The notes: generated by a model from the letters alone, not told the origin. A DNA stretch of 64,000 nt from Chionoecetes opilio (GCA_016584305.1 JACEEZ010018908.1:237434-301433), one strand, 5' to 3'. Positions 13,276 to 25,716 are shown, counted from the stretch's first letter. Numbers and translations are program-made.

Positions 13276-13390
13276 GTGACAAAGGGGAGGGGAGAAGGGA
13301 AGGGGGCGACGAAGGGGAGGGGAGAAGGGAAGGGGGCGACGAAGGGGAGTGGAGAAGGGAAGGGGGCGACGAAGGGGAGGGGAGAAGAAC
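13276..13390. repeat. 30-bp minisatellite, four copies
   Basis: The unit GACGAAGGGGAGGGGAGAAG plus GGAAGGGGGC repeats every 30 bp. Its period is a multiple of three, so a ten-residue repeat appears in an open frame that I do not regard as a gene. Confidence 0.85.
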
Positions 13391-13672
13391 AGGTAGGGAT
13401 ACAGAGGCAGGGGGCAGACTTAGGTACGCGGTCGGGGAACACCCGCTCTATACCTGCCCCCTCTCAATGCCATGACGACCCTCACCCTCTTTCATTTCCC
13501 CCGTCACCGCCCCTGATATGGTAAAAAACCTTCTATTGCAAGCGTACCTCTTTGCACCCTCTTGACCATCACCACATCCCCACCACATCTGCATCGTGTG
13601 TGTGTGTGTGTGTGTTAGGTACTGACGTACTGAAGAAGGCTTACACGCCCTTGACGGGGACTTTTAACTGCG

Positions 13673-13679
13673 GAGAGAG

Positions 13680-13740
<61 letters not shown>
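13673..13740. repeat. (GA)n microsatellite
   Basis: About 33 GA units. A short TG run lies at 13597-13614. Confidence 0.95.
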
Positions 13741-13742
<2 letters not shown>

Positions 13743-13784
13743 TCTTTTGAAACTCATTTTATATCAAGCAGATCCGTGACCTAG

Positions 13785-13984
<200 letters not shown>

Positions 13985-14145
13985 AGTAAGTATTTATGCA
14001 CGTGCGCACCACGAGGAACACTGCGAAAACACTTGTCAACTTGTCAACAAGGCGTAGATATTGCGATTTCTTTTTCTGTTGTGCAGTATTGTACACTGTC
14101 ATACTAATCGCGGAAAAGAGAGGAAAGAGGGAGAGGACATCAGGA

Positions 14146-14308
<163 letters not shown>

Positions 14309-14353
14309 AGAGAAGAGAACACGTGGCTAACATCACCCAGGTAACCAACTGCA

Positions 14354-14403
14354 ACTCAGGTATGTTGCGAGTGTCCCAAAGGACACTCGCAACATACCTG
14401 AGT
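14354..14403. repeat. Perfect 23-bp hairpin with 4-nt loop
   Basis: Arm 14354-14376 (ACTCAGGTATGTTGCGAGTG, then TCC) pairs without mismatch with 14381-14403; the loop is CAAA. It lies between GA and CA microsatellites. Confidence 0.9.
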
Positions 14404-14433
14404 CATCAAAGGGCAAACATTTTCTACGCACTA

Positions 14434-14435
<2 letters not shown>

Positions 14436-14467
<32 letters not shown>
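14436..14467. repeat. (CA)n microsatellite
   Basis: About 15 CA units. Confidence 0.9.
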
Positions 14468-14468
<1 letters not shown>

Positions 14469-14623
14469 GTCAAGTGGGTTTTTTTCTCTTCACCTAGAAA
14501 CAAACAAAAAAATCAGACTTACTAATGTTTGATATCAAGACGACTACAAAGTGGGCAAAACACAACCACAGCTTATTTTAGTATATATTGTTAAAAGTCA
14601 CTTGAAGAAAATATAATGAAAAT

Positions 14624-14758
<135 letters not shown>

Positions 14759-14799
14759 TGTCGTAATACTAAATTGACCATTATTAACATCAATGAATT

Positions 14800-15780
14800 T
14801 TTAGACGGAACAAGGCAGGGATAAGTAGGATGAATTATCAAAGAAAGGAGAAAAGGTAGGGATTGAAAGAAGGAGGGATGGCGGCACAGCTACGTTAGAA
14901 AAAAGTGCAAAAAGAAAAAGGGAATATGAGTGTAGAGGGATGGAGAAGATAATGTAGTCAATGAAGAGAAGGGAGGAACAAAGGATATAGTATCATTGTA
15001 TAGTATCCTTGTATAGTATCTTTGGGAACTGAGGTGATAATAGAGAATAACGGAGATTAAATTTTGATGATGGGGAAAGGAGGAACGCAATAAATGAGGA
15101 ATGAACTGCAAGGAAGGAGGGGGTGAGGACATAGCTTCAAAGAAATGAGCGAAGGGTATTCAGGAGGGAGCGTGTGTGATGGAGAGGTGGGTGGGAGTCT
15201 GAGAGATGCTCAGAGGAAGAAAGTGACTGATCGATTCCCAGGTATCCATAACAGGACATGGGCAAAATGTTACAGCAGACGAGGGGATGAGGCGGTGGCA
15301 GCGCGCCTAAACATCGCCGTGTTTACGTCTTGGCAGAGGCAGCAGGTGGTTTTACCTCGGACACTCATGCATTCCGCCTTGTTGAAATAGTTGCAACCCT
15401 AAACTCAAGGCGTTCAACGGAGAGCGAAGAAGCTGCTGCCTCTTTCACTTCATCAGTCTTGGGAGGAGGTCGATAGCATTAACCTTACTCCCCTTTAAGA
15501 AGAGTTACTTTGATGATGAACGAACTAAACAAACAAGATTTGCCACTAATGTAATCACAAGATATTTTCTATTCGGCTCTTATCTCGCTGACGATACATG
15601 AACTTAAGTGCAAGCGTCAGCATGTAGCCTACCACATAGATTGAGCGAAAACTTAATAAGTATTTTTTTCTTTTTTTAACAAACTTTAATTGAAATTATA
15701 TCTTGCTGTGTGCTTCTAGAAATGAGAGGAAATATGACAGGCGTGTGAGACTGGCAGGAGCGCTTTTATTTTATTATTTA
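14800..15780. other. Purine-rich then A/T-rich non-coding stretch
   Basis: About 14800-15230 is A/G-rich on the plus strand and may be decayed satellite. An 81-codon open frame at 15145 shows no recognised motif and no splice partner, so I do not call it. Confidence 0.4.
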
Positions 15781-15788
15781 CATATTTA

Positions 15789-15999
15789 TTAACCCCTTCA
15801 CGCCCAGATCTTTCCTTTGCTATATGAAATCGTCTGTTATTAGACATAAAACTACGAAACAATAGCTAGATAAAACAAATAAGCTAATGGACAAGGATAT
15901 TAAACAGGTCATATCTATATAATATTGCTTATGTTCATTAAAATCGTCGAATGGTGGTTATATTACATGCAAATTACGTTCTGGGTTTAAAGGGGTTAA
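15789..15999 (-). mobile_element. piggyBac-like TTAA MITE, full copy
   Basis: TTAA at both ends, TTAACCCCTTCACGCCCAGA at the left and AGGGGTTAA at the right; same 210-bp family as 339-549, opposite orientation. Confidence 0.65.
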
Positions 16000-16177
16000 T
16001 CTCATAATTGCTTCACTGTATTTACCTGAAAGGAGAGCAACACATGTGCACACACAACACACACGCACTTCTTTGTTTCAGTCTCGGCATCAAACCAGGT
16101 CGCCCCCATAACCTACTGAGGACGAAAAAGTCAATATCAATTATGTAACAAGCCCAGCCGTAGTTACATCTTGCTCA

Positions 16178-16178
<1 letters not shown>

Positions 16179-16252
<74 letters not shown>

Positions 16253-16270
16253 CACACACACACACACACT
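16179..16270. repeat. (CT)n-(CA)n compound microsatellite
   Basis: About 34 CT units followed by about 9 CA units. A further CA tract lies at 16369-16415. Confidence 0.95.
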
Positions 16271-16639
16271 TTGGCACCGACTCCGCTCTCTTAGCATTGA
16301 CACAAAAACAGAAGCTCACATCTAAGCAACAGACACTATTCCTTACCTACCAGGGAGGCTTTTTCGAGGCTACACACACAGGCACACACACACACACACA
16401 CACAAACACACACACCTATAAAGGGACGGTACAGCCTTTCATCATGACTCACCGATAATTGATGTAATTACTATGCATATACGTTATCCACTATAATAAT
16501 ATTGTTTGATTATAACGGATATAAACTTGACCTAAATACCTGCCAGTCATCTTAAACATCTTAATATTATGATACTACTCCGATAATTATGTACGGGTAT
16601 ATCACTAAATCCGTAAGCATGATTTTAAGCATGATTTTT

Positions 16640-18292
16640 TACGGAGGAGGATACACAGACGATACCTGATGGTGAACAGATGTTCAAAGGAAGCGATGAG
16701 GAGAAACTCAAAGATATTGTGATAACTAGGGAAATGGTGGAAGAGGGTATAGATAAAATGAAATTTTTTTAATCGCCAGGACCAGATGAAGTGTATCCCA
16801 GGGTATTAAAGGAATGCAAGGAGGTTGTTAGTGAGTCGTTAGTGCACATTTTTAGGAAATCGGTTGAGATAGGCGATGTGCCATTATTGTGGAGGAAAGG
16901 AAATGTTGTTCCCATATTTAAGAAGGGAGACAGAGGACTAAAGTCAAATTATCGACCCGTAAGTCTAACATCAGTGGTGGGTAAATTATTGGAATCTATT
17001 ATTGCAAAAAACATTAGAGAGCACTTAGATAAACATAGTTTGATCAATGATTCACAACATGGATTCACCAAGGGGAGGTCATGTCTCACCAATTTATTGA
17101 GTTTTTATAGGAAAGTTTATGAGACGGCAGATAATGATAAGGATTATGATATAATATATCTGGACTTTAGTAAGGCATTTGACAAAGTACCACACGAGCG
17201 ACTCTTAAATAAGGTTAGGGCTCATGGTATAGATGGGAAGGTTCTTCAATGAAACAGAGCTTGGCTAAGTAATAGGCAACAAAGGGTTACAATTAATGGT
17301 TCTAAATCTGAATGGGGACTGGTGACAAGTGGAGTTCCACAAGGGTCTGTTTTGGGCCCATTACTATTTTTGATTTACATCAACGACTTGGATAGTGGGA
17401 TTAGCAGTGATATCAGCAAGTTTGCTGATGATACTAAGTTAGGTAGGATTATTGGATCACAGTCTGATGTAAACATATTGCAGGGAGACTTAGATAAACT
17501 TAACGAGTGGGCAGTCAGATGGCAGATGGAATTTAATATTGATAAATGCAGCGTTATGAATGTTGGTAGAAAACACCCTGGTAATAGATACACCATAAGC
17601 AATGTATCGCTGAAAAGATCAGAAGGTGAAAAAGATCTTGGAGTGAGGGTGAGCCCAGACCTCCGACCTAGGAAACAATGTATTGAGGCCAGAAATAGAG
17701 CTAATAGAGTATTAGGATTCATTACCAGAAGTGTTAAAAGTAGAAGTGCGGAAGTTATTCTACAGCTTTATCTGGCTCTAGTCAGGCCTCACCTTGACTA
17801 TGCGATGCGGTTCAGTTTTGGTCTCCATATTACAGGATGGATATAGTGTTGTTAGAGACAGTGCAGAGAAGGATGACCAAATGATACAAGGGATGCGTAA
17901 CTTTAGTTATGAGAGGAGATTGAAGTTATTAAAATTACACTCACTCGAGAGACGCAGAGTAAGGGGCGATCTGATAGAAGTTTTTAAGTGGATAAAGGGA
18001 TTTAATAAAGGAGAGGTAGGAAAAGTTCTTACGGCTTTTAACCAGGGTAGAACAAGAAGTAAACGGATACAAGCTGGAAAAGCGTAGATTTAGAACAAAT
18101 AGGGTGGTGAATGAATGGAATGGTCTCAGTAGACAGGTAGTTAGTGCAGAGTCATTAGGGAGCTTTAGAGAGGAGCTGGATAGGTTCATGGATGGGGATG
18201 AAAGGTGGATGTAGGTAGTGTTAGGTGACAGGAACTACCACGTGTAGGCCTCGCGGCCTCTTGTAGCTTCCTTATTTTCTTATGTTCTTATG
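16640..18292 (+). mobile_element. CR1-like non-LTR retrotransposon, 5'-truncated and decayed
   Basis: Encodes the reverse transcriptase half of a LINE ORF2: SPGPDEVYPRVLKECKE, a fingers region with NYRPVSLTSVVGKLLE, DFSKAFDKVPHERLL, the GVPQGSVLGPLLF motif, catalytic FADDTKLG at 17421-17444, and the C-terminal LERRRVRGDLIEVFKW and DRFMDGDERWM segments. The endonuclease half is absent. The 3' end is (TTCTTATG)n, an octamer tail of the type known from CR1 elements. Damage: a frame change near 16770 after a T run, an in-frame TGA at 17250-17252, and further frame changes near 17810 and 18065. It is therefore inactive. Confidence 0.88.
16791..18213 (+). pseudogene. Reverse transcriptase ORF2 remnant
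   Basis: The open pieces are 16791-17252, 17322-17846 and about 17794-18087, followed by a last stretch to a TAG at 18211-18213. Together they cover the RT palm, thumb and the conserved C-terminal tail of the CR1-like protein, but stops and frameshifts separate them. The catalytic Asp pair in FADD is intact. Confidence 0.85.
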
Positions 18293-18589
18293 TTCTTATG
18301 ATCAATTTCTTCGTCTATATTCTAGTTCATTCACATACACTCATAGAGACGAAAATGATCATCATTGTTGCTACTAATGTTCACGTCCAGGGGAAGACCG
18401 AGTCCGATAGATCCAGAGTCCGAGCAGCCAAGCACTCTCTCTCTCTCTCTCTCTGTGCCAACCTTCCATGACGTCATTGAGGCACAAGAGGAAGCTTTGT
18501 GGTCGGAGGGGGAGGAGGAGTATGGCGGAGAGGCAGGAAGGGGAAAGGCACGTGTGATGGTGGACAGCAGATACAAAATCAGTTATTCT

Positions 18590-18609
18590 GACACACACAC
18601 ACACACACA

Positions 18610-18656
<47 letters not shown>
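18590..18656. repeat. (CA)n microsatellite
   Basis: About 32 CA units with one break; a CT run lies at 18435-18453. Confidence 0.95.
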
Positions 18657-18770
18657 CCCACTGAGGGGTTAACCTTGATATGAATTGCTATCAATGTGCG
18701 AAGTTCGATGTATTATCATGTGATAAGAAGTCATGAGATATGCAGTAATGTTGAGGGGATGCTTAAGATA

Positions 18771-18774
18771 CTAT

Positions 18775-18812
<38 letters not shown>

Positions 18813-18980
18813 ATACTATTGTTATTGTTACTACTGCCACTACCATTTATATTCTGCATTTTACACTACTAATGCTATTGGTGTTTACGCTACTATATTA
18901 TAACTGCAATAGATAACAATGATTAAAATGCAATAATGATGATACACATAATAATGATGATAATAACAATAATAATAATA

Positions 18981-19015
<35 letters not shown>

Positions 19016-19030
19016 TAATAATGATAAAAT
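18771..19030. repeat. (ACT)n and (AAT)n trinucleotide repeats
   Basis: ACT units at 18771-18812, then degenerate sequence, then AAT/AAC units at 18945-19027. Confidence 0.85.
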
Positions 19031-19762
19031 TAACATCAACAAATGGAGAAAAATTGAAAAAGAAAAATGTGAAAAAATAAAGAAGAAAACAGTATGGCAT
19101 TGATAACAGGAAGCAATAAGAACATCAAAAAATATAAACGTGTATATATGTGGGTGAGGGATAACTTTCTATAACTTCTTTGCCCATTTCTTATATCCTA
19201 CCCCATTAATCCTTCATTGTCTCTCTCTCCTTGGTTCACATTCTCCATCCTCGTCACCTCCCCTTCCTTGCCCCCTGACCATGCTAAATCGATACAGTTT
19301 CTCCATCATCGTTCTGTCCCCAAATAACCCATCGCACCCACTTTCTGTACCCAGCCACAGTTCACCGTCCCCCGAACTCCGCCCCTTCCCCATTCCCCCC
19401 ACTCCCCTCCCCTTTTACCCCCCACTCCCCTCCCCTGTTACCGAGAGGAGGCGAATGTTGTACTCTCGGCCATAAGATAAACAATGTGGGTCGTCTTTGT
19501 TTTGACATACTAGCACAGGGTCCAAAAATCCAAGAGGTATTTGTTTTTTATTACATTTATATACATGCTACTCTTCACTTTGTTTAACATAATTATACTT
19601 GTTGTGATTTATGATATGGAAGAAATGTTCATATTTTAACAAGACTACATTTTTTCCCTGTGTGTGTGTGTGTCACTCAGGACAAAACGAAAGTGAGTAA
19701 CCGGTTTCCTGCCACTACCGTCACCACTTTCTCACCACTACAACACCGTCAACACGCAACCT

Positions 19763-19933
19763 TCAGGAAACGGTGGTGAGGTGATTCAGCGTCACATCAT
19801 CGATTTCTCTGAGGAATAGTGTTGTGGCAGACGTGGAATCTTCCTTCCAGGCGGCCTTTCCAGATCTGCGGCGCCGCCAAAACCACGACGTAGCAAGGAC
19901 GACAAGAACGACCATAAACAAGGGGAAAAACAT
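19763..19933 (-). CDS. Possible 56-residue single-pass membrane peptide
   Basis: From ATG at 19933 the frame reads MFFPLFMVVLVVLATSWFW followed at once by four arginines, then a polar, acidic tail to a TGA. The pattern is that of a signal-anchor: hydrophobic stretch of about 18 residues with positive charges behind it. I know no family. It may be chance or an exon of something larger; no partner exon was found. Confidence 0.22.
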   Translation of the reverse strand: MFFPLFMVVLVVLATSWFWRRRRSGKAAWKEDSTSATTLFLREIDDVTLNHLTTVS

Positions 19934-20299
19934 ATTGGCAGACAAGACCCCGCGGAACACAGGCAGTATACCTTATGTCCAAATGTCCGGTTTTGTATCT
20001 TTTCGTAATCATCAAGTTTTGAGTACACTGCAGACACTGTTTCTTACTTAATCTCTTTCTTCTAAAAATCCGTGCGGCAGAAAAATATGAAATGAAATTA
20101 ATCAAACGTTGACGTGAAAATTACTAGGAAGACGAGTCAACCAAACGTTTTTATCTCCCACTCCATCCTTTTCCTTTCACAATTCCCAGAATTTTCATAC
20201 AGTGTTTAGGAGAAATGCCACAAGTATCTAGTACGACCTATTACAAAATGGTGCTATTCATAGATGACTAAGAGGGCCAGTGTGTTATCAGCAGAATTT

Positions 20300-20480
20300 T
20301 TAAAGGGCTCATTGAGACAGCAGATTCCCTCGTGCTCCCTCCCTCCCCGCCCCAGCCTGGCAGCACGGGGCGGCCGCGTGACAGGTCGGGGGATGGGAGG
20401 GGGCTGGCAGGGGGCAGGGAGGGCCACGGCTCGGAGACTGCAGGACGGGCTGACTTCCTGCTGCCTTGTGTTGACATTTC
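20300..20480. other. GC-rich island
   Basis: Much richer in G and C than its surroundings (GCACGGGGCGGCCGCGTGAC). It could be a promoter-associated island or repeat; no exon with good splice sites is seen. Confidence 0.3.
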
Positions 20481-20564
20481 GTTCAATGCAACAAAAACTA
20501 GGGCACGTACAGTACTATTTCTAGTATTCATCGTCTACCCCGTGATCCTACTTCTGCTGTTGTA

Positions 20565-20850
20565 GATGGCACTATAATAGTAGAAGTGGTGGCCGTGGTA
20601 GTAGAAAGGTAGTAGTTGTAGTGATAGTAGCAGCAGTAGTAGTAGTGATGGTGGTAGTAGTTGTAATGACAATAATAAAAGCATATAAATAATTATTATT
20701 ATCATTGCTATAGCAATAATAATAATAATAATAATAGTAATAATAATAATAATAATAACTATACTAATAATAATAATTGCAATAGCAATGATAGTAATGA
20801 TTGTAGCATTGATAATAATAATAATAATAATAATAATAATAGTATATAAT
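20565..20850. repeat. Degenerate (TAG)n/(AAT)n trinucleotide repeat
   Basis: GTAGTAGTG-type then AATAATAAT-type units over 280 bp. Similar short runs are at 21361-21410 (ATT, ACC) and 22076-22098 (GAT). Confidence 0.85.
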
Positions 20851-21837
20851 ATCAATACTAATTTTGTTTTTATCATTTTTTTCTTTCTATGAATTTAATA
20901 GTTTGCATGGCAGGAGAGGATTTCAGCCATCTGCCATTCTATATAATTTTCCTTATACGGAAAGAAGAGAAAAGGAAACGAGGCATTTAAGTCCTCATAA
21001 CACATAGATAAACAATACAATCACCGCCACCGCCACCGCCACCACCATCTCCATTAACATCAAACTACTGCTCTTTACCACTGACAGCACTCATTATCAT
21101 CATTGTCATCATCACTATTGACATCATCATAACTATCTTCATCATTATCATAAGAAATCATCATTATCATTACTGAAATCACAATTATATTCTGACAGTC
21201 ACCATTGCACTTCATTATCTCCAAACAAAACCTTCCTAGTCACCACCACGACAACGTAAAACAGGAATTTATTTACCAATGTATCAATATCTAGTACTTA
21301 AGTTAACTCCTTGTCTTGTTGTTGTTGCTTTTTTTGTCTGTATGCCACCGGGCGATAATAAAATCATCATTATTATTATTATTATTATCACCACCACCAC
21401 CACCACCACCCCGTGACCTTATTCGCGAGTGACCATCAAGAGAGGGCGTCGTTAGATTAAAATAATAATAAATAATAATGATCTAATATTGTATGTATAG
21501 TATATGTAGAGGAGCATAATAATAGTAATAATAATATAATGTTGTATGTGTGTATGTACATGAGGGAGATGTATGACAAATCAGCGCTGGTGTGGTTACT
21601 TTCATGAGCAGATACTCTATGTATGTATGTATGTATGTATGTGTGTTCTCTTATAAGACAATCACGTGAATGGGACATGTTCACTGACTCCTGGCCCTCC
21701 TTTCCCTCCTCCCCAACACTACGTCATTTTTTTTTTCTCTCTTTCTCTCTGTTCTAGTCGCTTATATTTTATTGACACATCGCTTCACATCCGAAATAAT
21801 AATTAGTATACTCATTTAATCTTTAATTCCAAAACAC

Positions 21838-21887
21838 ACACACACACAGACACACACACACACATACACACACACACACATACACAT
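21838..21887. repeat. (CA)n microsatellite
   Basis: CA units with CATA and CAGA breaks. Confidence 0.85.
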
Positions 21888-22543
21888 CTATCATGATGTG
21901 CTGCGTCAAATAGAACGAGACAACCCGCTCAACCGCCTTTTACCGCATCACAGATACGTTTCGACCACGAGTAGGCTATCACCTATCAGAATATCTTTGT
22001 CGCTAACTGTGGATTGTTCTTTATCGCATCACATCACTAATTACTATATTGAGCTAGAAATCGAAGTGAGGTGACGATGATGATGATGATGATGATGAAT
22101 AAGGCGTAGTCTAAATTCCCATGTCCCAGGAATACAATACTGTAATGTAGATGAATAAGAAAATGGATAAACTGCCAATAAACTACAATATATTATAACA
22201 ACAAACAAAAGAAAATTCAACGCACGTATTCATGATCCCTGAACCTTGAAGAAGAATTTTAATATTAAAGTCTCTCCTGCGTTGCTCTATCCATCTCCCT
22301 CCCAGCCTCACGATTAAGAAAGAAAAAACAAACACACATAGTTGAGTGTGACCTAAAACAACACCATGGTACTGATTACACAGCAGAACATACCACTGGT
22401 GACCAAGCGCCGTGTTTCTTTGTACACGGATACCACGATGATGAGTATGATCATGTTACTTAATAGCAAACTAAAAGGAGCACTATGCAGCAAGATTATG
22501 TATCATTAGACTGGTTTGAACAGAATAATGGGTGTGTCGCGGA

Positions 22544-24391
22544 CAAAGGTGGGCATTCCGCAATTTTAGTCCGCAATTCCGCAACTTGCGGAATGGTAAT
22601 TCGGTTGCGGAATTGCGCAATTACGGATGCCTGAAAAAAATTGCGCAATTGCAAATTGCGGACCGCCAAAATTTTGAAACGCAATCGCAATAACTTGCGG
22701 AATGGGTAATTCGGTTGCGGAATTGCACAATTACGGATGCCTGAAAAAAAATGCAGAATTGCGGGGTTTTTTTTATACATTTGTGCCTATAGCGCCTGTA
22801 GGCAGTGGTGACCCAGGACACGGATGGTAGGCTCTGGAGGTTCACTTGAAAGCTCTGATGGTTGGTCCTCGCCCGTGGTGGCGCAGGCAGGATTCTTATA
22901 GTGACGCCTGTGATTAGAGGCTCATGCCGCCCCCCTGTGTTCTACGATGCACTCGCAATCGAAGGTAGAGTTGATGGGGCAGGGCATGTGGGTGTTCTTA
23001 GGCCACTCGACGGTGCAGAAGAAGGTTTTGATTTTCTTCGGTGATCGAACTCGGGTCACCTAGAACGCCAGTCGGAGACGCTAACCACTCCGCTACCGCC
23101 TCCCCAAAGTGTAGCACATTTAGTCGTAGTAATAGCACAAGTGTAGTTAGTAAATGTAGCACAGTCACGATCAGTCAGTGCGTGCTGGAACTTGGGATTG
23201 AGAGCGTGTACGCTGGCCGTGTGTGTGATTAGTTGCCAACCTCCACATGCTGAACCAGAAGTGGGAATACAAATACAAAGGAATACAAAGGAAACACAAA
23301 CAGCAACAGACCGATAGGTCCTTACAAGGCTGTTTGCTTTAACTACACTACACTAACTAGATAATAAGAGAGAAAGGATAGGAAGTAGAAGGCTCCTCCC
23401 CACCCACCCATCCCTCCAGCCGAAGCTGGCCGGAAAAGAAGTGATACCATGCAATATAGAAAAACTGCATGGAATTTGTGAGGAAAGTTGAAAGCTGTAA
23501 TCTATGGCTAACTACTACTAGTTTGTGGGGGTAGGTTTAGTGCTTGATAGATAGGTCATGTTATGTGTTTTGTAATGGTGTGAACACAGTGTGGAGGTTC
23601 AAAGGGTGGTGCGGCAGCCTTGCCTGGCGCTTTCTTGGGAGGCAGCAGTCAATCAGGCCCCAGCTCCGTTCAATCCACTGCGGATTGTGTACTTTCCATG
23701 TAGGACGCCGTACACTTCAATGCCTCCTGCAGCAGTGACCCCTGGTACCTTAAATCCCGATGGTGGTCACTAACTGTCAGGACCCTAACTGAACCACAGC
23801 CCGTCACAGGTCGAGAGTAGTAGTGGTAACCGTTAACTCGGGGCTATCTGAGTGTGTTATGAGGTCTAATGTAGTGTTGGTGTAGGCTCAGTGTGGAAGT
23901 TCAGGGGTGGTGCGGCAGCCTTGCCTGGCAGGAGGAGGAGGAGGAGGAAGAGGAAGATTAGTAGATTACTTAGATTAGTGATTACTAGCCAGTAGACTGT
24001 GAAGTGTACAAGTAAAGAAAAACACTAAAAGAGACAAAGACTTAATTGTGAAGGACAAGTAACAAGTATAGACAGAAACAGAATAGGAATACAGAAGTAT
24101 TAAACACTAATAAAGAGTCTAGAGACGTTTATTGTTTTAACTGTAGGTGTTTAAGAGTCTAGAAATGTTTAAGAGCCTAGAGACATTTTTTGTTTTAATT
24201 GTAGGTGTTTTGTTTTAATTGTAGGAATGTAGGTGTCAAAATTAGTTTGCGGAATTGCGGAATTGCAGAATTGCGATTGCGAAAAGGCCTATCTGAAAAA
24301 AATTGCGGAATTGCGATTGCGGACTGGTGCAGGTCGGAATTGCGGAATTGCGATTGCGGAATTGGAAAAAAAATTGCGATGCCCACCTCTG
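22544..24391. mobile_element. Non-autonomous hAT element with perfect 8-bp target duplication
   Basis: Flanked by GTCGCGGA at 22536-22543 and 24392-24399. The ends are CAAAGGTGGGCATTCCGCAA and, inverted, CAGAGGTGGGCATCGCAATT. Both subterminal regions (about 22553-22770 and 24240-24375) carry many copies in both orientations of TTGCGGAATTGCG-type motifs. Known: 8-bp duplications and C[A/T]G-type ends define hAT, and subterminal short motifs bind its transposase. No transposase is encoded; the interior contains a SINE and a direct repeat (GGTGCGGCAGCCTTGCCTGG at about 23600 and 23910). Confidence 0.85.
22799..23106 (-). repeat. tRNA-derived SINE, minus strand
   Basis: The minus strand starts GGGGAGGCGGTAGCGGAGTG with a TTAGCG continuation and has a B box GAGTTCGATC, as in a tRNA-like head. 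It continues into a body shared in part with decapod-type repeats. A copy of the head is at 36605-36695. Confidence 0.55.
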
Positions 24392-24567
24392 GTCGCGGAG
24401 TCCACGCCAAGCACGGCAAGAGCTGGGTTGAGGCAGGGAGGGAAGGAGGTTACGGTTTTAAGCTGCGGTGGGAAGGAACAGGTGATTGCTCGACAACACT
24501 TCTGATACCGGTATTATATAGGGCATGTCACAGCAAGTATGTTATAAGAGGAGGAGGAGGACGGGAA

Positions 24568-24756
24568 AGAAGAAGAAGAAGAAGAAGAAGAAGAAGAAGA
24601 AGAAGAAGAAGAAGAAGAAGAAGAAGAAGAAGAAGAAGAAGAAGAAGAAGAAGAAGAAGAAGAAGAAGAAGAAGAAGAAGAAGAAGAAGAAGAAGAAGAA
24701 GAAGAAGAAGAAGAAGAAGAAGAAGAAGAAGAAGAAGAAGAAGAAGAATGAGGAGG
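24568..24756. repeat. (GAA)n microsatellite
   Basis: About 60 uninterrupted GAA units, framed by GGA units on both sides. Open frames here read poly-Arg, poly-Lys or poly-Ser and are not genes. Confidence 0.95.
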
Positions 24757-24846
24757 AGGAGGAGTAAATGATTGGTATCCTAATAAGTCACTATATAACG
24801 AGTAGTGACGACAGGGGACATACCTAATCTTTAAAGAAAATAATCG

Positions 24847-24889
24847 ACACACACATACACACACACACATATAAATTATTCCTCCCCAT

Positions 24890-24929
<40 letters not shown>
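24847..24929. repeat. Two (CA)n microsatellites
   Basis: CA runs at 24847-24870 and 24893-24929. Confidence 0.9.
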
Positions 24930-24930
<1 letters not shown>

Positions 24931-24959
24931 ATACTTAACTAGCCTAGCCTGACCTTACA

Positions 24960-25490
24960 TGACCTTACTACCAGAAAAGTGAAAGTGATAAAATCTAGCA
25001 CAGCAAATAGTAGACTAGACGATAGGCGAGCCGGAAATGCCGCTGATATGGCGCAGACTCCTGACGCAGACGAGAATGAGGGACATGCAAGGGTGGAGGA
25101 GAGCAGGTGAGAGCAGGGATGGAGAGCGGTTGGGAGGGACAAAAGTTCACAAAACAGTGTGAAAATTGAGAAGGGAAGGAAAGTAAGAATAAAAGGAAAG
25201 AAGGGAAAAGACAGATGAGAGGAAAGGTAAAAGAAAGAGAGAAAGAGGGGGAGTTGTGAGAACAGAGGAGGGCGATGAAAGGAGGAGGAAGGTTCAGGGG
25301 AGGAGGAATAATAGAGGTGAGAAGAAACTGAGTGAGCTAAAGAAAAAAAAAAGGGGATAAGGAGGATGAAAGGAGGGAAAAAAGCAATGCAGGGAATGAG
25401 TAAAATGGAAGGTAAGATTAGAAGGGATAAAGGTGAGGCAAGAAATGAAGACAAGAACAGAACAGGAGGTATTTGAACGATTGAATAACT
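24960..25490. other. Purine-rich non-coding stretch
   Basis: Strongly A/G-rich on the plus strand with many GGA and GAA units; open frames on the minus strand are low-complexity Ser/Leu/Phe. Confidence 0.5.
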
Positions 25491-25505
25491 ATACGTGACA
25501 ACATT

Positions 25506-25716
25506 TTAACCCCTTGAGACCCAGAGCGTAATTTCCATTGTAATTTGGCTACTATTAGACATTTTTAGTGAATATAAGCAATGTTTTATAGATATGACCT
25601 GTTTAGTATCCTTATCCACTAGCTAATTTGGTATATTAAGTTAGTTTCTGTAATTTTATGGCTAATTACAGACGATTTTATATAGCAAAGGAAAGATCTG
25701 GGCGTGAAGGGGTTAA
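25506..25716 (+). mobile_element. piggyBac-like TTAA MITE, full copy
   Basis: TTAACCCCTTGAGACCCAGA at the left end and TCTGGGCGTGAAGGGGTTAA at the right, 211 bp including both TTAA. This is the cleanest copy for defining the family ends. Confidence 0.7.

Noticed and set aside
13264..13524. Frame with ten-residue TKGRGEGKGA repeats
   Set aside because: The 30-bp minisatellite period is a multiple of three, so a protein repeat arises by default; no domain or splice context.
22862..23232. Two adjacent plus frames (GRILIVTPVIRGSCR type)
   Set aside because: They are antisense readings of a SINE; apparent protein matches in other genomes would reflect the repeat.
24205..24927. Long poly-Arg, poly-Lys and poly-Ser frames
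   Set aside because: Products of the (GAA)n tract.
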